From NCBI RefSeq assembly GCF_014640555.1, contig NZ_BMHE01000046.1, positions 1 through 63,161 of the forward strand: a stretch of 63,161 nucleotides of DNA. The letters are read 5' to 3'. Position 1 is the stretch's first letter. Each line of letters starts with the position of its first letter. Positions 6,543 through 15,802 of this stretch are shown here, piece after piece. Under the pieces are notes generated by a model that saw only the letters and a program-made list of their open reading frames with translations, was not told the origin of the DNA and ran no database searches. The stretch comes from Paenibacillus marchantiophytorum. GTDB taxonomy: Bacteria > Bacillota > Bacilli > Paenibacillales > NBRC-103111. Made by a program: the position numbers and the translations under genes.

Positions 6543-8984
6543 ATGATGTTTGGCAGATTTACAGAACGTGCGCAGAAAGTGCTTTCTTTGGCACAAGAGG
6601 AAGCAGTTCGCTTAGGGCATAACAATATCGGCACTGAGCACATTTTACTTGGTCTTATTCGCGAAGGGGAAGGCATTGCTGCTAAAGCACTCGTTGCTCT
6701 GGGCCTCGGACTTGAGAAAATTCAAGACGAAGTCGAATCTCTGATTGGCAGAGGACAAGAACAGCCTACCAATATTGCGTATACGCCTAGAGCGAAAAAA
6801 GTCATCGAACTTTCGATGGATGAAGCTAGAAAACTAGGTCACACTTATGTGGGGACTGAACATATTTTACTAGGACTTATTCGCGAAGGCGAAGGGGTTG
6901 CGGCACGTGTGCTGAATAACTTGGGTGTGTCTTTGAACAAAGCGCGTCAACAAGTGCTTCAACTACTAGGCAGCAGTGAGACTGTATCACCAAGCCACGG
7001 CAGCAACCAGAATGTGAATACACCTACCTTGGATGGGTTAGCGAGAGATCTGACTGCTTATGCCAAAGAGGGACATTTGGACCCTGTGATTGGCCGAAGC
7101 AAAGAAATTGAGCGTGTTATTCAAGTGCTTAGCCGCAGAACCAAGAACAATCCTGTGCTAATTGGCGAGCCGGGTGTTGGTAAAACAGCGATTGCTGAAG
7201 GCTTGGCGCAAAAAATTATTAACAACGAAATTCCGGAGACGTTGAAGGATAAAAGAGTCATGACCCTCGATATGGGCTCTGTTGTGGCAGGGACCAAATA
7301 TCGCGGTGAGTTTGAAGATCGCCTGAAGAAGATCATGGACGAAATTCGCCAAGCGGGTAACATCGTACTGTTCATTGATGAGCTTCATACCTTGATTGGC
7401 GCTGGTGGAGCTGAGGGAGCTATTGATGCTTCCAACATCCTCAAACCGGCTCTTGCCAGAGGTGAACTGCAGTGTATTGGTGCGACAACGTTAGATGAAT
7501 ATCGTAAATATATCGAAAAAGACGCTGCGCTTGAACGCCGCTTCCAACCGATTACGGTTGATCAACCATCGCCGGATGAAGCGATACAAATTCTTTATGG
7601 ATTGCGTGATCGGTATGAAGCGCATCACCGTGTGAAAATCACTGATGCTGCTATTCAAGAAGCTGTTAAACTCTCGGATCGTTACATTACAGACCGCTTC
7701 CTACCTGATAAAGCGATCGATTTAATTGATGAGGCGAGTTCCAAGGTTAGGCTTCGCTCTTACACGGTACCGCCATCCTTGAAACAGCTTGAGAATAAGC
7801 TGGAGGATATCCGCAAGGAGAAAGACGCGGCGGTTCAAAGCCAAGAGTTCGAGAAAGCGGCCGGTCTTCGCGATACAGAGCAAAAGCTTCGTGAAGAGTT
7901 GGATACTACGAAGAACGAATGGAAAGAGAAACAAGGTCGTTTGGATACGGAAGTTACGCCGGATGACATTGCCCAAATCGTAGCGAGTTGGACGGGAATT
8001 CCGGTCAGCAAGCTGGCGGAAGAAGAAACTGAGCGACTGCTCAAGATGGAAGAGATTCTTCATGAACGCGTCATTGGTCAAGAAGAAGCTGTTAAATCGG
8101 TTAGCCGCGCTATCCGCCGCGCGAGAGCAGGACTTAAGGATCCGAAGCGTCCAATGGGCTCCTTCATTTTCCTAGGACCAACGGGTGTAGGTAAAACAGA
8201 ATTGGCGCGCGCGTTAGCGGAATCTCTATTCGGTGACGACAATGCCGTAGTGCGTATCGATATGTCCGAGTATATGGAGAAGCATTCGACATCCCGACTC
8301 GTTGGGGCGCCTCCAGGCTATGTGGGTTATGAAGAAGGCGGCCAACTTACCGAGAAGGTTCGTCGTAAGCCATACTCCGTCGTACTGCTCGATGAAATCG
8401 AAAAAGCGCATCCGGAAGTGTTCAACATCCTCCTTCAAGTTTTGGAAGATGGCCGTTTAACGGACTCCAAAGGCCGCACGGTTGATTTCCGCAACACATT
8501 GATTATTATGACATCCAATGTGGGTGCCGATGTGATCAAGAAGAATTCGTCCCTGGGCTTCACGGCTGCGGTTGATGCCGGCAGAGACTATACGAATATG
8601 AAAGACAAAGTGATGGGCGAGCTTAAGAAAAGCTTCCGTCCCGAGTTCCTTAACCGGATTGACGAAACGATTGTTTTCCATTCCTTGGATGAAACACATA
8701 TCGCCCAAATCGTCAGCTTGATGGCAGAAGATCTTCGCAAACGTCTCAAAGAGCAAGAAGTTGACTTCTTGTTGACAGATAAAGCAAAAATGTTCTTGGC
8801 CAAAGAAGGCTTTGATCCTACGTATGGGGCAAGACCGCTGCGTAGAGCCATTCAGAAGCATATTGAAGATCGCTTGTCTGAGGAACTGCTTAGAGGAAAT
8901 ATTTCCAAAGGCGACTCCTTGACGATTGATGAAAACGAAGGCGAGCTTGTCGTCTTGAAGGGCGAAGGCGTAGTTGCTAAATAA
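6543..8984 (+). CDS. clpC: ClpC, AAA+ unfoldase of the ClpCP protease
   Basis: The 813-residue hexameric unfoldase delivers arginine-phosphorylated and adaptor-bound proteins to ClpP. Order: two N-domain repeats (residues 1-145, each with GTEHILLGLIREGEG), AAA-1 (Walker A GEPGVGKT; Walker B LFIDE), a middle domain with a UVR motif around 420-455 (QSQEFEKAAGLRDTEQKL), AAA-2 (GPTGVGKT; VVLLDEIEKAHPE) and the C-terminal small domain. ATG 6543 has GGAGGTG 6 nt upstream; the TTG at 6528 lies within that site. It is the last gene of the CtsR operon; a strong terminator follows. Confidence 0.97.
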   Translation: MMFGRFTERAQKVLSLAQEEAVRLGHNNIGTEHILLGLIREGEGIAAKALVALGLGLEKIQDEVESLIGRGQEQPTNIAYTPRAKKVIELSMDEARKLGHTYVGTEHILLGLIREGEGVAARVLNNLGVSLNKARQQVLQLLGSSETVSPSHGSNQNVNTPTLDGLARDLTAYAKEGHLDPVIGRSKEIERVIQVLSRRTKNNPVLIGEPGVGKTAIAEGLAQKIINNEIPETLKDKRVMTLDMGSVVAGTKYRGEFEDRLKKIMDEIRQAGNIVLFIDELHTLIGAGGAEGAIDASNILKPALARGELQCIGATTLDEYRKYIEKDAALERRFQPITVDQPSPDEAIQILYGLRDRYEAHHRVKITDAAIQEAVKLSDRYITDRFLPDKAIDLIDEASSKVRLRSYTVPPSLKQLENKLEDIRKEKDAAVQSQEFEKAAGLRDTEQKLREELDTTKNEWKEKQGRLDTEVTPDDIAQIVASWTGIPVSKLAEEETERLLKMEEILHERVIGQEEAVKSVSRAIRRARAGLKDPKRPMGSFIFLGPTGVGKTELARALAESLFGDDNAVVRIDMSEYMEKHSTSRLVGAPPGYVGYEEGGQLTEKVRRKPYSVVLLDEIEKAHPEVFNILLQVLEDGRLTDSKGRTVDFRNTLIIMTSNVGADVIKKNSSLGFTAAVDAGRDYTNMKDKVMGELKKSFRPEFLNRIDETIVFHSLDETHIAQIVSLMAEDLRKRLKEQEVDFLLTDKAKMFLAKEGFDPTYGARPLRRAIQKHIEDRLSEELLRGNISKGDSLTIDENEGELVVLKGEGVVAK

Positions 8985-8995
8985 ATGAAAAGCAA

Positions 8996-9044
8996 AAAAG
9001 CATTTTGCATCATCCAGCGTGGATGCGGCAAAATGCTTTTTATT
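8996..9044 (+). terminator. Terminator after clpC
   Basis: AAAAGCATTTTGC pairs with GCAAAATGCTTTT around an inner ATCATCC/GGATG helix, followed by TTATTTG. It separates the clpC operon from radA, which therefore needs its own promoter. Confidence 0.9.
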
Positions 9045-9141
9045 TGCTTTAGCCTTTTCAGGTGCTTCATAATCATAGTAAGCTTTATTTGGAAAAAGAA
9101 TTTTGAAAATAAATGATTAATTGGAGAAGTGATTCTTACAT

Positions 9142-10572
9142 ATGAAAAAGAAAACCACATACAAGTGTACCAGTTGCGGTCAAGAGCATCCCAAATGGCA
9201 AGGTTCGTGCAGCAGTTGTCGGGAGTGGAATACGCTAGAAGAAGAAGATGTTATCAACGCTCCTAGTGGTGGTCAAAAAGGCGTAACGAAAAAAAAGAAT
9301 GTTGTCATTAACCGTCTTACCGATACCGTGTCTCAGAACAGTGATAGGATTGTTACTAAATACAATGAATTTAATCGCGTAATGGGTGGAGGGATCGTTA
9401 AGGATTCGGTTACGATTATCACGGCTGTTCCAGGTGCGGGGAAATCTACACTTTTGTTGCAAATATCAGATGATGTGGCGAGGCAAGGGTTGAAAGTGTT
9501 GTATGCTTCAGGGGAAGAAAGTGACAGCCAGATCAAGAGAAGAGCTGAGCGGGTCCTGCAAAATATTCATAAAAACGTCTGGGTTTATTCGGATAATAGC
9601 TTGAATAATGTCTTAGGTTGTATTGACCAGGTAGATCCGGATTTGATTATTATTGATAGTATTCAAACTTTTTTATTGGAAGAATATCCACAAAGACCTG
9701 GGTCCCCCACGCAAACGATGGAATGTGCCAATACGCTCCTCAAAATTGCCAAAGATGCGCAAAGACCAAGAGCCATTATCATGGTTGGACAGATGACGAA
9801 AGATAACGAATTAGCTGGTTTAAGAGCATTAGAACATTTGGTCGATGCCGTTCTTGTTCTGGAAGGGGAAGAAGGTGAGGAGCTGAAACAGCTATTCTCC
9901 ACTAAAAACCGCTACGCCAGCACAGGAGAACTTGGATTTTTTACAATGGGAGAGCAAGGATTGACACCTATTGATAACCCCTCAGAGTTCTTCATGACGC
10001 AAAGAGACGAAAATGATGTTGTGAGTGGGAGCGCATTAACAGTCGTTAAAGAAGGCACAAGACCGATCATTCTGGAAATAGAAAGTTTAGTATCAACCAC
10101 GTTCATGCCATACCCAAGCCGGATTGCTGAATGTTTAAAAAAGGACCATGTAAACACACTTATCAGCATCATGGAACAAAGAGCTAATATGCCTTTACAT
10201 GATAAGAATGTGGTTGTGAAAACAACGGGGGGTATTCGATTAAAGGAACAGTCCTCAAACTTAGCCGCGATCATGAGCATTGTCTCTTCCTGCAAGAATC
10301 AAGGTATTCCTAATGATACTGTTTTTATCGCAGATATTGGATTAACGGGCGAATTAAAGAAAGTACCTACGTTGGAACTAAGAATCAGAGAACTTGAAAG
10401 AATGGGTTTCAAACGAGTCTATGTAGCGCTTAATGGTTTGAAAAGCACAACTTCGTTTTCTACAATAAAGGTGGTCCCATGTAAAACCTTGAGTCAGGTC
10501 ATACACTCAGTATTTGGTTCATCCAACCAAGGCAAAGAGCAGAGAGCACCCTGGGATGAGGAAGATAATTAG
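9142..10572 (+). CDS. radA: RadA/Sms-type DNA repair ATPase, divergent
   Basis: RadA is a RecA-like ring helicase acting in recombination-branch migration. The 476-residue protein keeps the N-terminal zinc finger (CTSCG ... CSSC-REWNT), a RecA-type core (Walker B DLIIIDSIQT) and a C-terminal Lon-like domain (IADIGLTGELKKVP). Several family-invariant motifs are altered: the P-loop reads AVPGAGKS where G(D/E)PGIGKS is usual, GHVTKxG reads GQMTKDN, and the RadA signature KNRFG reads KNRYA. It sits at the conserved place between clpC and disA but with unusually wide gaps (157 and 241 nt) and looks AT-richer than its neighbours, suggesting xenologous replacement. Function as full RadA is uncertain. 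Confidence 0.85.
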   Translation: MKKKTTYKCTSCGQEHPKWQGSCSSCREWNTLEEEDVINAPSGGQKGVTKKKNVVINRLTDTVSQNSDRIVTKYNEFNRVMGGGIVKDSVTIITAVPGAGKSTLLLQISDDVARQGLKVLYASGEESDSQIKRRAERVLQNIHKNVWVYSDNSLNNVLGCIDQVDPDLIIIDSIQTFLLEEYPQRPGSPTQTMECANTLLKIAKDAQRPRAIIMVGQMTKDNELAGLRALEHLVDAVLVLEGEEGEELKQLFSTKNRYASTGELGFFTMGEQGLTPIDNPSEFFMTQRDENDVVSGSALTVVKEGTRPIILEIESLVSTTFMPYPSRIAECLKKDHVNTLISIMEQRANMPLHDKNVVVKTTGGIRLKEQSSNLAAIMSIVSSCKNQGIPNDTVFIADIGLTGELKKVPTLELRIRELERMGFKRVYVALNGLKSTTSFSTIKVVPCKTLSQVIHSVFGSSNQGKEQRAPWDEEDN

Positions 10573-10813
10573 CATGAAATAGGATATAGTTATATACTTA
10601 AGCGTTTATCAATTATAGACAACTTCTTTTAAAGGAAAGCATTTTCCGTTATACTGAGTTGTAAGGATTTAGCAACTGGACTCTATTCTTAGTCCAATCC
10701 GGATTAAGGATGTTTAGGTTGAATCAAAACAGCATGAATTTCGAATGTGACATGTATGATATATGTAGAGACTCTTGTGGTCATTCAACCTGCAAGCCTT
10801 CAGGAGGAAAATG

Positions 10814-11893
10814 ATGAGTAAAGAAGAGATAAAGCGAGACGTCATGAGCCAATTGCTGCAAATGGTAGCGCCTGGCACTCCGTTCCGCGATGGTTTGGAG
10901 AATGTCCTACGCGCCAAAACGGGTGGACTTCTTGTAGTTGGCTATAGCGCAGAAGTGCGAGAAATCGTAGATGGCGGTTTTTCGATCGATTGCGATTTCT
11001 CGCCTAACTACTTATATGAGCTTGCCAAAATGGATGGCGCGATTATTCTAAGTGAAGATATCAAGCGAATTCTTTATGCGAACACACAACTAATCCCGGA
11101 CTCCTCGATCTCCTCTTCAGAGACGGGAATTCGCCATCGCACAGCGGAACGAGTTGCGAAGCAAACGAACAAATTAGTGGTCTCAATTTCACAGCGGCGA
11201 AATGTCATTACCTTATATCAAGGCAATTTACGCTATGCGCTCAAAGATATCGGTGTTATTTTGACCAAAGCGAACCAAGCGATTCAGACCTTGGAACGTT
11301 ATAAAGTGGTGCTTGATCAATCGTTGACGAATCTGAGCGCGTCTGAGTTTGAGGAATTAGTTACGCTGCATGATGTTACCAATGTTATTGCTCGTTTCGA
11401 GATGGTTTTACGCATTAAAGCGGAGATCAATCGATATATTAATGAATTGGGGAATGAAGGACGCCTCATCAGTATGCAATTGGAAGAACTTGTGGGGAAT
11501 GCGGAACTTGAAGCTCGTTTGCTCGTAAAAGATTATGTAAGAGAATTATCCGAAGACCGAGTCAAGGAGATGCAAGCAGGTTTGAAGCGGTTATCGTCAG
11601 ATGAGCTGTTAGAACCGCACCAAATCATTCGCTTACTTGGTTATCCGCATACGAATTCCATCGTCGAAGAGCCGGTTTCACCTCGAGGGTTCCGGGTTCT
11701 TGGGAAAATTCCGCGACTTCCTTCCATCATTATTGCTAATCTGGTGGAGAAGTTCGGATACCTGCCACATATGATGATGGCGACAATTGAAGAACTGGAT
11801 GAAGTTGACGGAATCGGGGAAGTGAGAGCCCGTGCCATTAAAGAAGGGCTCAAGAGAATTCAGGAACAAGTGTTCATTGACAGACATATTTAA
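10814..11893 (+). CDS. disA: DisA, DNA-integrity-scanning diadenylate cyclase
   Basis: DisA makes c-di-AMP from two ATP and stops when it meets branched DNA, signalling genome integrity before sporulation. The 359-residue octameric enzyme shows the DAC motifs DGAIILS and GIRHRTAER (residues ~70-130), a helical middle region and a C-terminal helix-hairpin-helix DNA-binding domain (EELDEVDGIGEVRARAIKEG). ATG 10814 follows AGGAGG by 6 nt; the adjacent ATG at 10811 is only 3 nt away. The 241-nt gap after radA holds no gene, only a short GGACT/AGTCC hairpin near 10680. Confidence 0.96.
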   Translation: MSKEEIKRDVMSQLLQMVAPGTPFRDGLENVLRAKTGGLLVVGYSAEVREIVDGGFSIDCDFSPNYLYELAKMDGAIILSEDIKRILYANTQLIPDSSISSSETGIRHRTAERVAKQTNKLVVSISQRRNVITLYQGNLRYALKDIGVILTKANQAIQTLERYKVVLDQSLTNLSASEFEELVTLHDVTNVIARFEMVLRIKAEINRYINELGNEGRLISMQLEELVGNAELEARLLVKDYVRELSEDRVKEMQAGLKRLSSDELLEPHQIIRLLGYPHTNSIVEEPVSPRGFRVLGKIPRLPSIIIANLVEKFGYLPHMMMATIEELDEVDGIGEVRARAIKEGLKRIQEQVFIDRHI

Positions 11894-12005
11894 AGTGGAT
11901 ACAATCAGTAAGTATCAATGTTGAGATTTTGTGAAGTCATTCAGTCGATAAGGTTTTATTAAGTCGAGATTAGGGTATAGTAAATTCAGAGGTGGACAAA
12001 AACAT

Positions 12006-12755
12006 ATGTTAACGAAATCGATTCCCAGTCTTTTTACAGTAGGGAACTTATTCCTAGGTGTTCTTTCAATTATTCTAGCTTTTAGCGGTGAACACGGGAT
12101 TGCAGCTGTGCTCGTCATTGTCGCTATGTTGCTGGATGGTCTGGATGGACGTGTCGCAAGAGCGTTAAATGCCCAAAGTGAATTTGGTAAAGAATTGGAT
12201 TCCTTGTCGGATGTCATTTCTTTCGGTGTAGCTCCTGCCTTCATCATGTACGTTGTTGCTTTCAATGATCCTAGCGTGATTAGTCCAGCGTTTGCTTGGA
12301 TCGTCACAGCGATTTTCCCGATTTGCGGTGCGCTTCGTCTTGCTCGGTTCAATGTCGTTGCGGGTACACCAGGCTACTTCATCGGTCTTCCAATCCCGGC
12401 AGCTGGTGGCGTTCTCTGTACATTAGCTTTGTTCGTGAATGAGATCAATGTGTATGTTCTTTTGGTAAGCACAATTATGTTGTCTTACTTGATGGTAAGC
12501 ACAGTCAAATACCCGAATTTCAAGAAAGCTGGCATTCCCAAAGCAGCAATTTGGATTACGCCGATTATTGTTGCCGTAGCTGTTCTTATTGCAATCAAAT
12601 GGCCAGAGTCCATTTCCAAAATGATTTTCGTACCTTTATTGGGGTACGCGCTTTACGGCTTAAAAAAAAACGTTGATGGATTCTTCATCCGTCTGCGCAG
12701 GAAGAACAAAACACGCGGCAGAGACGATTCGAAGTCCGTTAAATCGGATGTCTAG
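12006..12755 (+). CDS. pssA: CDP-diacylglycerol--serine O-phosphatidyltransferase
   Basis: PssA makes phosphatidylserine, precursor of phosphatidylethanolamine, at the membrane. The CDP-alcohol phosphatidyltransferase motif DGx2ARx8Gx3Dx3D is intact (DGRVAR ... GKELDSLSD, residues ~46-68). Hydrophobic segments follow through residue ~225, and the tail is basic and polar. The 249-residue length is normal for the Bacillus-type enzyme. GAGGTGG lies 10 nt before the ATG. It is inserted between disA and yacL, an arrangement I associate with Paenibacillaceae rather than Bacillus. Confidence 0.94.
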   Translation: MLTKSIPSLFTVGNLFLGVLSIILAFSGEHGIAAVLVIVAMLLDGLDGRVARALNAQSEFGKELDSLSDVISFGVAPAFIMYVVAFNDPSVISPAFAWIVTAIFPICGALRLARFNVVAGTPGYFIGLPIPAAGGVLCTLALFVNEINVYVLLVSTIMLSYLMVSTVKYPNFKKAGIPKAAIWITPIIVAVAVLIAIKWPESISKMIFVPLLGYALYGLKKNVDGFFIRLRRKNKTRGRDDSKSVKSDV

Positions 12756-12772
12756 GTCTTAGTACGAAAATA

Positions 12773-12826
12773 AAAAGCATTTATTTTCTTCTGATGTAAT
12801 CAGAAAGAAGATAAATGCTTTTTTTC
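12773..12826. terminator. Bidirectional terminator between pssA and the minus-strand gene
   Basis: A long near-perfect hairpin (AAAAGCATTTA ... TAAATGCTTTT, with an inner CTGAT/ATCAG helix) has a T run on both strands. It serves convergent pssA and the 131-residue protein. Confidence 0.88.
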
Positions 12827-12832
12827 GTTTGT

Positions 12833-13228
12833 TCATGACATGTTAAAAAGTCCTAATGTTGTGCATTTCTTCGATTCGTTCTCAACGACTTGTTCCAAAT
12901 TAATGTCAAGAATGTTGCTTAGTGCGGACATATAGAACAAGTTCCTGCCCAGCTCGTTGCTCACAACTTCGATGCATTGTTCACATAAGTGTCCTGTTAC
13001 ATGAGTGCCGAGCACATCCTTGGCTTCATTCAAAGTCATCTCGGGATGATACTCTTGCTTGGCCGCATGAACCTGAATACATCCGCATTCGGTTATGGAT
13101 TTCACCACGGAACGATTGGCGGCTGCGCCTGACTGTTGAAATTTGGATAAGACGTCAAGCAGACTTCGGTGACGGAGTAACAATTCGGATACTTGATCTT
13201 GAAACTGCTTTAAAGTCAAGGAGCTCAT
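12833..13228 (-). CDS. Small cysteine-containing helical protein, function unknown
   Basis: A 131-residue cytoplasmic protein without signal or membrane segment. Cysteines cluster as CGC near residue 50, CxxC (LCEQC) near 89 and a KKC motif near the end. The C-terminal part (NELGRNLFYMSALSNILDINLEQVVENESKK region) resembles the helical MazG-like nucleotide-pyrophosphohydrolase fold, where acidic residues bind Mg2+, but I cannot confirm catalytic residues. I recall close homologues next to yacL in Paenibacillus, some annotated as DUF1573-type. ATG 13228 has AGAGGTGG 5 nt upstream; the frame's earlier ATG overlaps the -10 box of the promoter. Confidence 0.8.
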   Translation of the reverse strand: MSSLTLKQFQDQVSELLLRHRSLLDVLSKFQQSGAAANRSVVKSITECGCIQVHAAKQEYHPEMTLNEAKDVLGTHVTGHLCEQCIEVVSNELGRNLFYMSALSNILDINLEQVVENESKKCTTLGLFNMS

Positions 13229-13265
13229 TCCATCCACCTCTGGTGTGTTGGTAACTTCCAATTTC

Positions 13266-13294
13266 ATTATAAAGGAAGCCCTCTAATATTTCAA
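13266..13294 (-). promoter_or_regulatory. SigA promoter for the minus-strand small protein
   Basis: On the minus strand TTGAAA (13289-13294), 17-bp spacer, TATAAT (13266-13271), with the start codon ~38 nt downstream. Confidence 0.75.
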
Positions 13295-13382
13295 TTTTCC
13301 ATGTGAAGAAGTGATTAACGTTGGAGAAATTGGAACATAATTGTAATAAAGCTTTATCAATGTTGAAGTAGGGGGTGAATCT

Positions 13383-14450
13383 ATGATGAGGAAATGGGTA
13401 CAGTTCATTTTGGCCATCATGGGTGGCAGTTTAGGTTATGGGTGGAGCGATACTATTTTTCGAACGACAGGATTCATAAGTGAAGCAGGTAATGGGATTT
13501 GGATGAATAGTTTGTGCGCTGTCGTCATGTTTTTCGTTTCCGGGTGGGTGGCAGGTCAAGGGATGAAGCTCTTGATAAAAGGTGAGAAGAATGTTGTAGA
13601 TATCCCGGTTTCTGATCTGCTTTCTGGGACGCTGGGGTTAGTCATTGGTCTGCTTATCTCTGTCATGGTGTTCCCTGTGCTCGAGCAAGCGAAGTGGGCT
13701 GGTCCCTTCCTTCCTTTCATCGTATCCGCTGTATTAGCTGTGATGGGCTTCAGAATCGGGTATAGCAAGCGGGAAGAATTGGTTCAGATGATGGTGAGAA
13801 GCCGGTCAACCGGACCGGAGAAGCAAACACATCGCCCTTATGAGGAACACAAGATTTTGGATACGAGCGTTATTATCGATGGGCGAATTGCTGATATTTG
13901 CAAGACCGGATTTATCGAAGGAACCTTGGTAATCCCGGAATTTGTTCTGGAAGAGCTGCAGCACATCGCGGATTCGTCGGATTTACTCAAGCGGAATCGA
14001 GGACGACGCGGTCTGGATATTTTGAACAAGATCCAGAAAGAACTTGAAGTCAAGGTCCTTATCTATGAAGGGGATTTCGAAGAAATATCGGAAGTCGACA
14101 GCAAGCTTGTCCGTCTGGCCAAGGTATTGCAAGGCAAAGTGATAACCAATGATTTTAATCTCAATAAAGTCTGTGAATTGCAGGGTGTTTCGGTGCTGAA
14201 CATCAATGATTTAGCGAATGCTGTGAAGCCTGTTGTTTTGCCGGGAGAAGAAATTATTGTTCAAGTCATTAAAGACGGCAAGGAACATGGACAAGGTGTC
14301 GCTTACCTGGATGACGGCACGATGATCGTCGTGGAAGGCGGACGTGAGTTCATTGGGATGACACTTGAAGTGATGGTCACCAGTGTGCTGCAGACGTCTG
14401 CGGGTCGGATGATCTTCGCCAAACCTAAACTATTGGAAAAAGCACAATAA
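13383..14450 (+). CDS. yacL: YacL, membrane-anchored PIN-TRAM domain protein
   Basis: The 355-residue protein has about four hydrophobic segments in the first 125 residues, then a PIN-like nuclease domain (HKILDTSVIIDGRIADI with conserved Asp; ITNDFNLN) and a C-terminal TRAM domain (about 290-350) for RNA binding. Homologues lie in the same place before ispD in Bacillus (formerly PilT N-terminus family). The role is thought to be RNA-related at the membrane, but the substrate is not established. GGGGGTGA lies about 6 nt before the ATG; a second ATG follows immediately and cannot be excluded. Confidence 0.92.
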   Translation: MMRKWVQFILAIMGGSLGYGWSDTIFRTTGFISEAGNGIWMNSLCAVVMFFVSGWVAGQGMKLLIKGEKNVVDIPVSDLLSGTLGLVIGLLISVMVFPVLEQAKWAGPFLPFIVSAVLAVMGFRIGYSKREELVQMMVRSRSTGPEKQTHRPYEEHKILDTSVIIDGRIADICKTGFIEGTLVIPEFVLEELQHIADSSDLLKRNRGRRGLDILNKIQKELEVKVLIYEGDFEEISEVDSKLVRLAKVLQGKVITNDFNLNKVCELQGVSVLNINDLANAVKPVVLPGEEIIVQVIKDGKEHGQGVAYLDDGTMIVVEGGREFIGMTLEVMVTSVLQTSAGRMIFAKPKLLEKAQ

Positions 14451-14532
14451 AACCAGTATGATAGGGAGATGTAACATAGCCTGGACAAACGTGCTCGTCC
14501 TAGAAGGACGACGGAGTCGTCTAGCCTTAGGC

Positions 14533-14566
14533 CTATGCTTACGAAGAAAGCTTTCTGACGAAAGCG
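14533..14566 (+). repeat. Dispersed element copy 1 (TATGCTTACGAAG + hairpin)
   Basis: TATGCTTACGAAG followed by the hairpin GCTTTC-TGAC-GAAAGC (14550-14565). It lies 17 nt before the ispD start and just after two small hairpins (CGTCCT/AGGACG and ACG/CGT, ~14498-14524). Copies 2-5 are at 23876, 47021, 52030 and 52071. Confidence 0.7.
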
Positions 14567-14582
14567 AGTAGTTGGAGGACTT

Positions 14583-15287
14583 ATGGGGAAGCTAGGGGTT
14601 ATCATCGTGGCAGCGGGCAAGGGCTCGCGCATGGGAACGGCTGAAAGTAAGCAATACTTACAACTGGGACAGAAGCCAATTCTGGTACATACCTTGCAAT
14701 TATTTCAAAACATACAGGAAGTGCATGAAATCATTCTGGTGGTTGGGGAGCACGACATAGATCGCTGTAGAAGCTATGTACAGGACTATGGGCTGTCTAA
14801 GACGACTCATGTGCTAGCAGGAGGCGCTGAGCGCCAAGATTCTGTTAGACGGGGGCTGGACTCCTTACAGCAGGGGACCGATTGGGTGCTCGTTCATGAT
14901 GGTGTTCGGCCATTCGCCAAAAAAGAACATGTGTTCGATTGTCTGAGAAAGGCACAAGAACAAGATGCAGCCGTTCTGGCCGTACCTGTAAAAGATACAA
15001 TCAAAGTGGTAGATACGGAAAAGCGAATTCAATCTACACCCGATAGACGAAGCTTGTGGGCGATCCAAACGCCGCAAGCTTTTCGGCTTTCCGTTCTGCA
15101 GGAAGCGCATGAACGCGCTCTTCAAGAGAACTTCATAGGGACAGATGACGCTATGCTGGTCGAACGAATCGGGACAACGGTGCATGTGGTCGAAGGAGAT
15201 TACTACAATATCAAGATCACAACACCGGAAGATCTGCCATGGGCAGAATGGATTTTAAACAATGTTAGGGGAGAGGGACAGCTATGA
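14583..15287 (+). CDS. ispD: 2-C-methyl-D-erythritol 4-phosphate cytidylyltransferase
   Basis: IspD converts MEP and CTP to CDP-ME in the non-mevalonate isoprenoid pathway. The nucleotide-binding motif AAGKGSRMG opens the 234-residue protein; HDGVRPF, VKDTIK and TDDAMLVE are the expected substrate-binding stretches. TTGGAGG lies 6 nt before the ATG. The stop overlaps the ispF start by 4 nt (ATGA), which indicates coupled translation. The upstream gap contains dispersed element copy 1. Confidence 0.97.
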   Translation: MGKLGVIIVAAGKGSRMGTAESKQYLQLGQKPILVHTLQLFQNIQEVHEIILVVGEHDIDRCRSYVQDYGLSKTTHVLAGGAERQDSVRRGLDSLQQGTDWVLVHDGVRPFAKKEHVFDCLRKAQEQDAAVLAVPVKDTIKVVDTEKRIQSTPDRRSLWAIQTPQAFRLSVLQEAHERALQENFIGTDDAMLVERIGTTVHVVEGDYYNIKITTPEDLPWAEWILNNVRGEGQL

Positions 15288-15769
15288 TTCGCGTAGGACA
15301 AGGATTTGATGTTCATCAATTGGTGGAAGGCCGCAAGTGCATTATTGGAGGCGTAACGATTCCTTACGAAAAAGGACTGCTGGGCCATTCAGATGCCGAC
15401 GTGCTGCTTCATGCCATTAGCGATGCGATTCTTGGCGCATTGGGGCTGGGCGATATCGGGAAACATTTCCCGGATACCTCAGCTGAGTTTAAGGACGCGG
15501 ACAGCCTGGTGCTGCTGAAAGAAATTTGGCAGATGGCCAAAGATCGAGGATACCGGTTGGGAAATACTGATTCCACGATCATTGCCCAGAAGCCGAAGAT
15601 GCTGCCATACATTCCGCAAATGGTAGAGATTATTGCCGCAGCGCTGGAGACAACGCCGGAACAAGTGAATGTGAAAGCGACAACGACGGAACAGCTCGGT
15701 TTCACGGGCCGCGGGGAAGGCATTGCTGCGCAATCGGTTGTTTGTTTAATTCGAGATGTGCTAGAATAG
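15284..15769 (+). CDS. ispF: 2-C-methyl-D-erythritol 2,4-cyclodiphosphate synthase
   Basis: IspF cyclises CDP-ME-2P, two steps after IspD. The 161-residue trimer subunit has the metal ligands in GFDVHQL and HSDADVLLHAISDA, the DIGKHFPD loop, and the C-terminal TTTEQLGFTGRGEGIAA signature. It overlaps ispD by 4 nt and precedes gltX by 33 nt. Confidence 0.97.
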   Translation: MIRVGQGFDVHQLVEGRKCIIGGVTIPYEKGLLGHSDADVLLHAISDAILGALGLGDIGKHFPDTSAEFKDADSLVLLKEIWQMAKDRGYRLGNTDSTIIAQKPKMLPYIPQMVEIIAAALETTPEQVNVKATTTEQLGFTGRGEGIAAQSVVCLIRDVLE

Positions 15770-15802
15770 CAGGTATTATTGGGGATAAGAGGAGATACAG
15801 TC

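Noticed and set aside
10573..10813. Promoter for disA in the 241-nt gap
   Set aside because: TATACT (10650) and TATGAT (10755) lack good -35 partners; one probably exists, but the sequence does not let me place it.
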